Source: Hyphomicrobiales bacterium (GTDB lineage Bacteria > Pseudomonadota > Alphaproteobacteria > Rhizobiales > Beijerinckiaceae). Taken from it: a stretch of DNA of 6,729 nucleotides. The stretch lies in NCBI GenBank assembly GCA_028865375.1, contig JAGWKJ010000129.1, positions 1-6,729 on the forward strand. Reading direction: 5' to 3'. Each line of letters starts with the position of its first letter. The stretch's first letter is position 1. Below the pieces are notes generated by a model. The model saw nothing but the letters and a program-made list of their open reading frames with translations, did no database searches and was not told the origin of the DNA. The position numbers and the translations under genes were made by a program. Shown here piece by piece: positions 4,797-6,729 of this stretch.

Positions 4797-6325
4797 AGCA
4801 CGTCATCGAGGACCTCGGGCGGCGGCGCGGACGCGCGCGGCTCGGCGGCGGCGCGGCGCGCATCGACGCGCAGCACGCCAAGGGCAAGCTCACCGCGCGC
4901 GAGCGGCTGTCGATCCTGCTCGACGAGGGCTCGTTCGAGGAGTTCGACGCCTTCGTCGAGCACCGCGCCACCGAGTTCGGCATGGCGGCGAACAAGGTGC
5001 CGGGCGACGGCGTGGTCACCGGCTGGGGCACGGTCAACGGCCGCGCCGTGTTCGTTTACGCCAAGGATTTCACCGTGCTCGGCGGGTCGCTCGGCGAGGC
5101 CCACGCCGGCAAGATCACGAAGGTGCAAGACCTCGCGCTGCGCAACAAGGCGCCGATCGTGGGCCTGTTCGACGCCGGCGGCGCGCGCATCCAGGAGGGC
5201 GTCGCGGCGCTGGGCGGCTACGCCGAGGTGTTCCAGCGCAACGTGCTGGCCTCGGGCGTGATCCCGCAGATCTCGCTGGTGATGGGCCCCTGCGCCGGCG
5301 GCGACGTCTATTCGCCGGCCATGACCGACTTCGTCTTCATGGTGCGCGGCACGAGCTACATGTTCGTCACCGGCCCCGACGTCGTGAAGACGGTGACCGG
5401 CGAGACCGTGACCGCCGAGGAGCTCGGCGGCGCCGACGTGCACGCGACTCGCTCGTCTGTCGCCGATGGCGCCTACGACGACGACGTGACGCTGCTGCTG
5501 CAGGCGCGCCGCCTGATCGACTTCCTGCCGTCTTCCAACGTCTCGGGCGCGCCGCATTGGCCGACGCGCGACGATCCCGACCGCGAGGAGCCCTCGCTCG
5601 ACACGCTGGCGCCCGAGAACCCCAACGCGCCGTGGGACGTGAAGGAGCTGGTGCGCAAGGTCGCCGACGAGCGCGACTTCTTCGAAATCCAGGAAGCGCA
5701 CGCGAAGAACGTCGTGGTCGGTTTCGCGCGCATCGCCGGGCGCCCGGTCGGGATCGTCGCCAACCAGCCGGCTGCACTGGCCGGCGTGCTCGACGCCGAC
5801 GCCTCGCGCAAGGCGGCCCGCTTCGTGCGCTTCTGCGACGCCTTCTCGCTGCCGCTCGTCACCTTCGTCGACGTGCCGGGCTTCCTGCCGGGCACGGCGC
5901 AGGAATACGGCGGCCTCATCAAGCACGGGGCCAAGCTGCTGTTCGCCTATGCCGAGGCGACCGTGCCGAAAGTGACGGTGATCGCGCGCAAGGCCTACGG
6001 CGGCGCCTACGACGTCATGGCGTCGAAGCACCTGCGCGGCGACGTCAACTACGCCTGGCCGACCGCGCAGATCGCCGTGATGGGCGCCAAGGGCGCGGTC
6101 GAGATCCTGCACCGGGCCGAGCTCGGCGACCCCGGGAAGATCGCGGCGCGCGCGAAGGACTACGAGGCGCGCTTCATGTCGCCGTTCGTCGCCGCCGAGC
6201 GCGGCTACGTGGACGACGTCATCATGCCGCGCGAGACGCGCCGCCGCGTCGCCCGCGCGCTCGCGATGCTGGAGGGCAAGGCGCTGGCCAACCCTTGGAA
6301 GAAGCACGACAACATCCCGCTGTGA
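4793..6325 (+). CDS. pccB: Propionyl-CoA carboxylase beta chain (biotin-dependent carboxyltransferase)
   Basis: A 510-residue carboxyltransferase subunit that moves CO2 from carboxybiotin on the alpha chain to propionyl-CoA, giving methylmalonyl-CoA; it works in the cytoplasm as part of an alpha6beta6 complex. Length and collinearity fit PccB. N-terminal crotonase-like half: RIDAQHAKGKLTARERL, the QEG oxyanion region DAGGARIQEG at 127-136, and GPCAGGDVYSPAMTDF, the PCC-type signature. C-terminal half: FVDVPGFLPGTAQEYGGLIK, RKAYGGAYDVMASKHL with D407 in the position thought to help select propionyl-CoA, and NYAWPTAQIAVMGAKGAVEI. The usual DSGGAR of many PccB proteins is DAGGAR here. The GTG at 4793 overlaps the ATP12 stop and has a strong Shine-Dalgarno. 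No alpha-chain gene is present in the window. A related short-chain acyl-CoA carboxylase (acetyl/propionyl) cannot be ruled out. Confidence 0.93.
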   Translation: MKHVIEDLGRRRGRARLGGGAARIDAQHAKGKLTARERLSILLDEGSFEEFDAFVEHRATEFGMAANKVPGDGVVTGWGTVNGRAVFVYAKDFTVLGGSLGEAHAGKITKVQDLALRNKAPIVGLFDAGGARIQEGVAALGGYAEVFQRNVLASGVIPQISLVMGPCAGGDVYSPAMTDFVFMVRGTSYMFVTGPDVVKTVTGETVTAEELGGADVHATRSSVADGAYDDDVTLLLQARRLIDFLPSSNVSGAPHWPTRDDPDREEPSLDTLAPENPNAPWDVKELVRKVADERDFFEIQEAHAKNVVVGFARIAGRPVGIVANQPAALAGVLDADASRKAARFVRFCDAFSLPLVTFVDVPGFLPGTAQEYGGLIKHGAKLLFAYAEATVPKVTVIARKAYGGAYDVMASKHLRGDVNYAWPTAQIAVMGAKGAVEILHRAELGDPGKIAARAKDYEARFMSPFVAAERGYVDDVIMPRETRRRVARALAMLEGKALANPWKKHDNIPL

Positions 6326-6332
6326 GGCGGGA
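6315..6332 (+). terminator. Hairpin spanning the pccB stop codon, possible weak terminator
   Basis: TCCCGC (6315-6320), a six-base loop containing the pccB stop TGA (6323-6325), then GCGGGA (6327-6332): a perfect 6-bp stem in the 3' end of the operon. It is followed by the 8-bp palindrome GGGCGCCC (6337-6344) and not by a T-tract, so it is not a classical intrinsic terminator. It may protect the message 3' end or slow polymerase between the convergent pccB and kup genes. Confidence 0.35.
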
Positions 6333-6344
6333 CGCCGGGCGCCC

Positions 6345-6729
6345 TCAGATGCTGACCTGCGCGCCGAGCTCCACCACGCGGTCCGACGGGATCGAGAAGA
6401 AGTCTGTCGCGTTGGCCGCCTGCTTCGACAGCAGGATGAACAGCTTGTCCTGCCACATCGGCATGTCGGAGTTCGGCGATGCCTTCAGCGTCCGGCGGCC
6501 GAGGAAAAACGACGTCGTCATGATGTCGTATTTCACGCCGGTCCTGCGCAGCGTGGCAAGCGCCAGCGGGATGCGCGGCGATTCCATGTAGCCGTAATGC
6601 AGCTTGGCGCGGACGAAGCCGTCGTCGAGCCGCTCGATCTCGAAACGCTCGGCGGCCGGCACGCGCGGGCGGTTCTCGGTGACCACCGTCATCACCACCA
6701 CGCGCTCGTGCAGCACCTTGTTGTGCTTG
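6345..6729 (-). CDS. kup: Kup-type low-affinity potassium transporter, C-terminal part only
   Basis: The visible 127 residues match the cytosolic C-terminal domain of KUP/HAK/KT potassium uptake proteins, which bring in K+ with protons across the inner membrane. The frame runs off the window edge: KHNKVLHERVV precedes the first in-frame ATG, so the gene starts outside. Family marks are the KVLHERVV block, VPAAERFEIERL, the LHYGYMESPRIPLAL segment, TSFFLGRRTL, MPMWQDKLFILLSKQAAN, ATDFFSIPSDRVVELGAQV and the C-terminal Ile. The transmembrane core (about 450-500 residues) lies beyond the edge and is not seen, so whether the full gene is intact cannot be judged. It converges on pccB with 19 bases between the stops and shows no functional link to that operon. 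Confidence 0.93.
   Translation of the reverse strand, partial: KHNKVLHERVVVMTVVTENRPRVPAAERFEIERLDDGFVRAKLHYGYMESPRIPLALATLRRTGVKYDIMTTSFFLGRRTLKASPNSDMPMWQDKLFILLSKQAANATDFFSIPSDRVVELGAQVSI

Noticed and set aside
4370..6307. 645-codon open frame on the minus strand across the ATP12 and pccB genes
   Set aside because: It is antisense to two firmly identified genes, has an Arg/His/Val-rich composition with no domain, and is the expected stop-poor shadow of GC-rich codon use.

Overview
The window looks like an ordinary chromosomal segment from a very GC-rich bacterium, most likely an alphaproteobacterium. The reasons are the strong G/C bias at third codon positions, the presence of an ATP12-family F1-ATPase assembly chaperone (a family largely confined to alphaproteobacteria and mitochondria), and the run crcB - RluC-type pseudouridine synthase - ATP12, an order I recall from other alphaproteobacteria. 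The genus cannot be named from the sequence alone. No phage, transposon, CRISPR, toxin-antitoxin or defence signal was seen, and no tRNA or rRNA gene.

Layout. Positions 1-1277 (+): the 3' part of purU (formyltetrahydrofolate deformylase; the start lies off the window), followed with a 4-base overlap by a GNAT N-acetyltransferase. Positions 1216-2431 (-): a two-gene unit read towards them, made of a 52-residue single-helix membrane protein and then a DUF1624/HGSNAT-type membrane acyltransferase-like protein with an unusual cysteine-rich, proline-rich C-terminus. The last 62 bases of this unit overlap the GNAT gene tail to tail. Positions 2432-2533: a 102-base divergent promoter region, the only real intergenic space in the window. 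Positions 2534-6325 (+): a tightly packed operon of crcB (fluoride channel), an RluC/RluD-family pseudouridine synthase, an ATP12 chaperone and pccB (propionyl-CoA carboxylase beta chain). Every junction in it is a 4-base stop/start overlap, so translation is probably coupled throughout. Positions 6345-6729 (-): the C-terminal part of a Kup-type potassium transporter, converging on pccB across 19 bases.

How the genes relate. The operon joins functions with no single pathway: fluoride export, rRNA modification, F1-ATPase assembly and propionyl-CoA carboxylation. It reads as a housekeeping cluster held together by coupled translation rather than one biochemical system. PccB would need a biotin-carrying alpha chain, which is not in this window. 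Both divergent genes have a -10-like hexamer only 6-7 bases upstream of their start codons, which would give leaderless or nearly leaderless transcripts.

I do not see strong evidence for a previously undescribed system. The points most worth following up are the possibly leaderless divergent promoter, the 52-residue membrane microprotein paired with the DUF1624 protein, the cysteine-rich tail of that protein, and the convergent coding overlap over a short tandem repeat.
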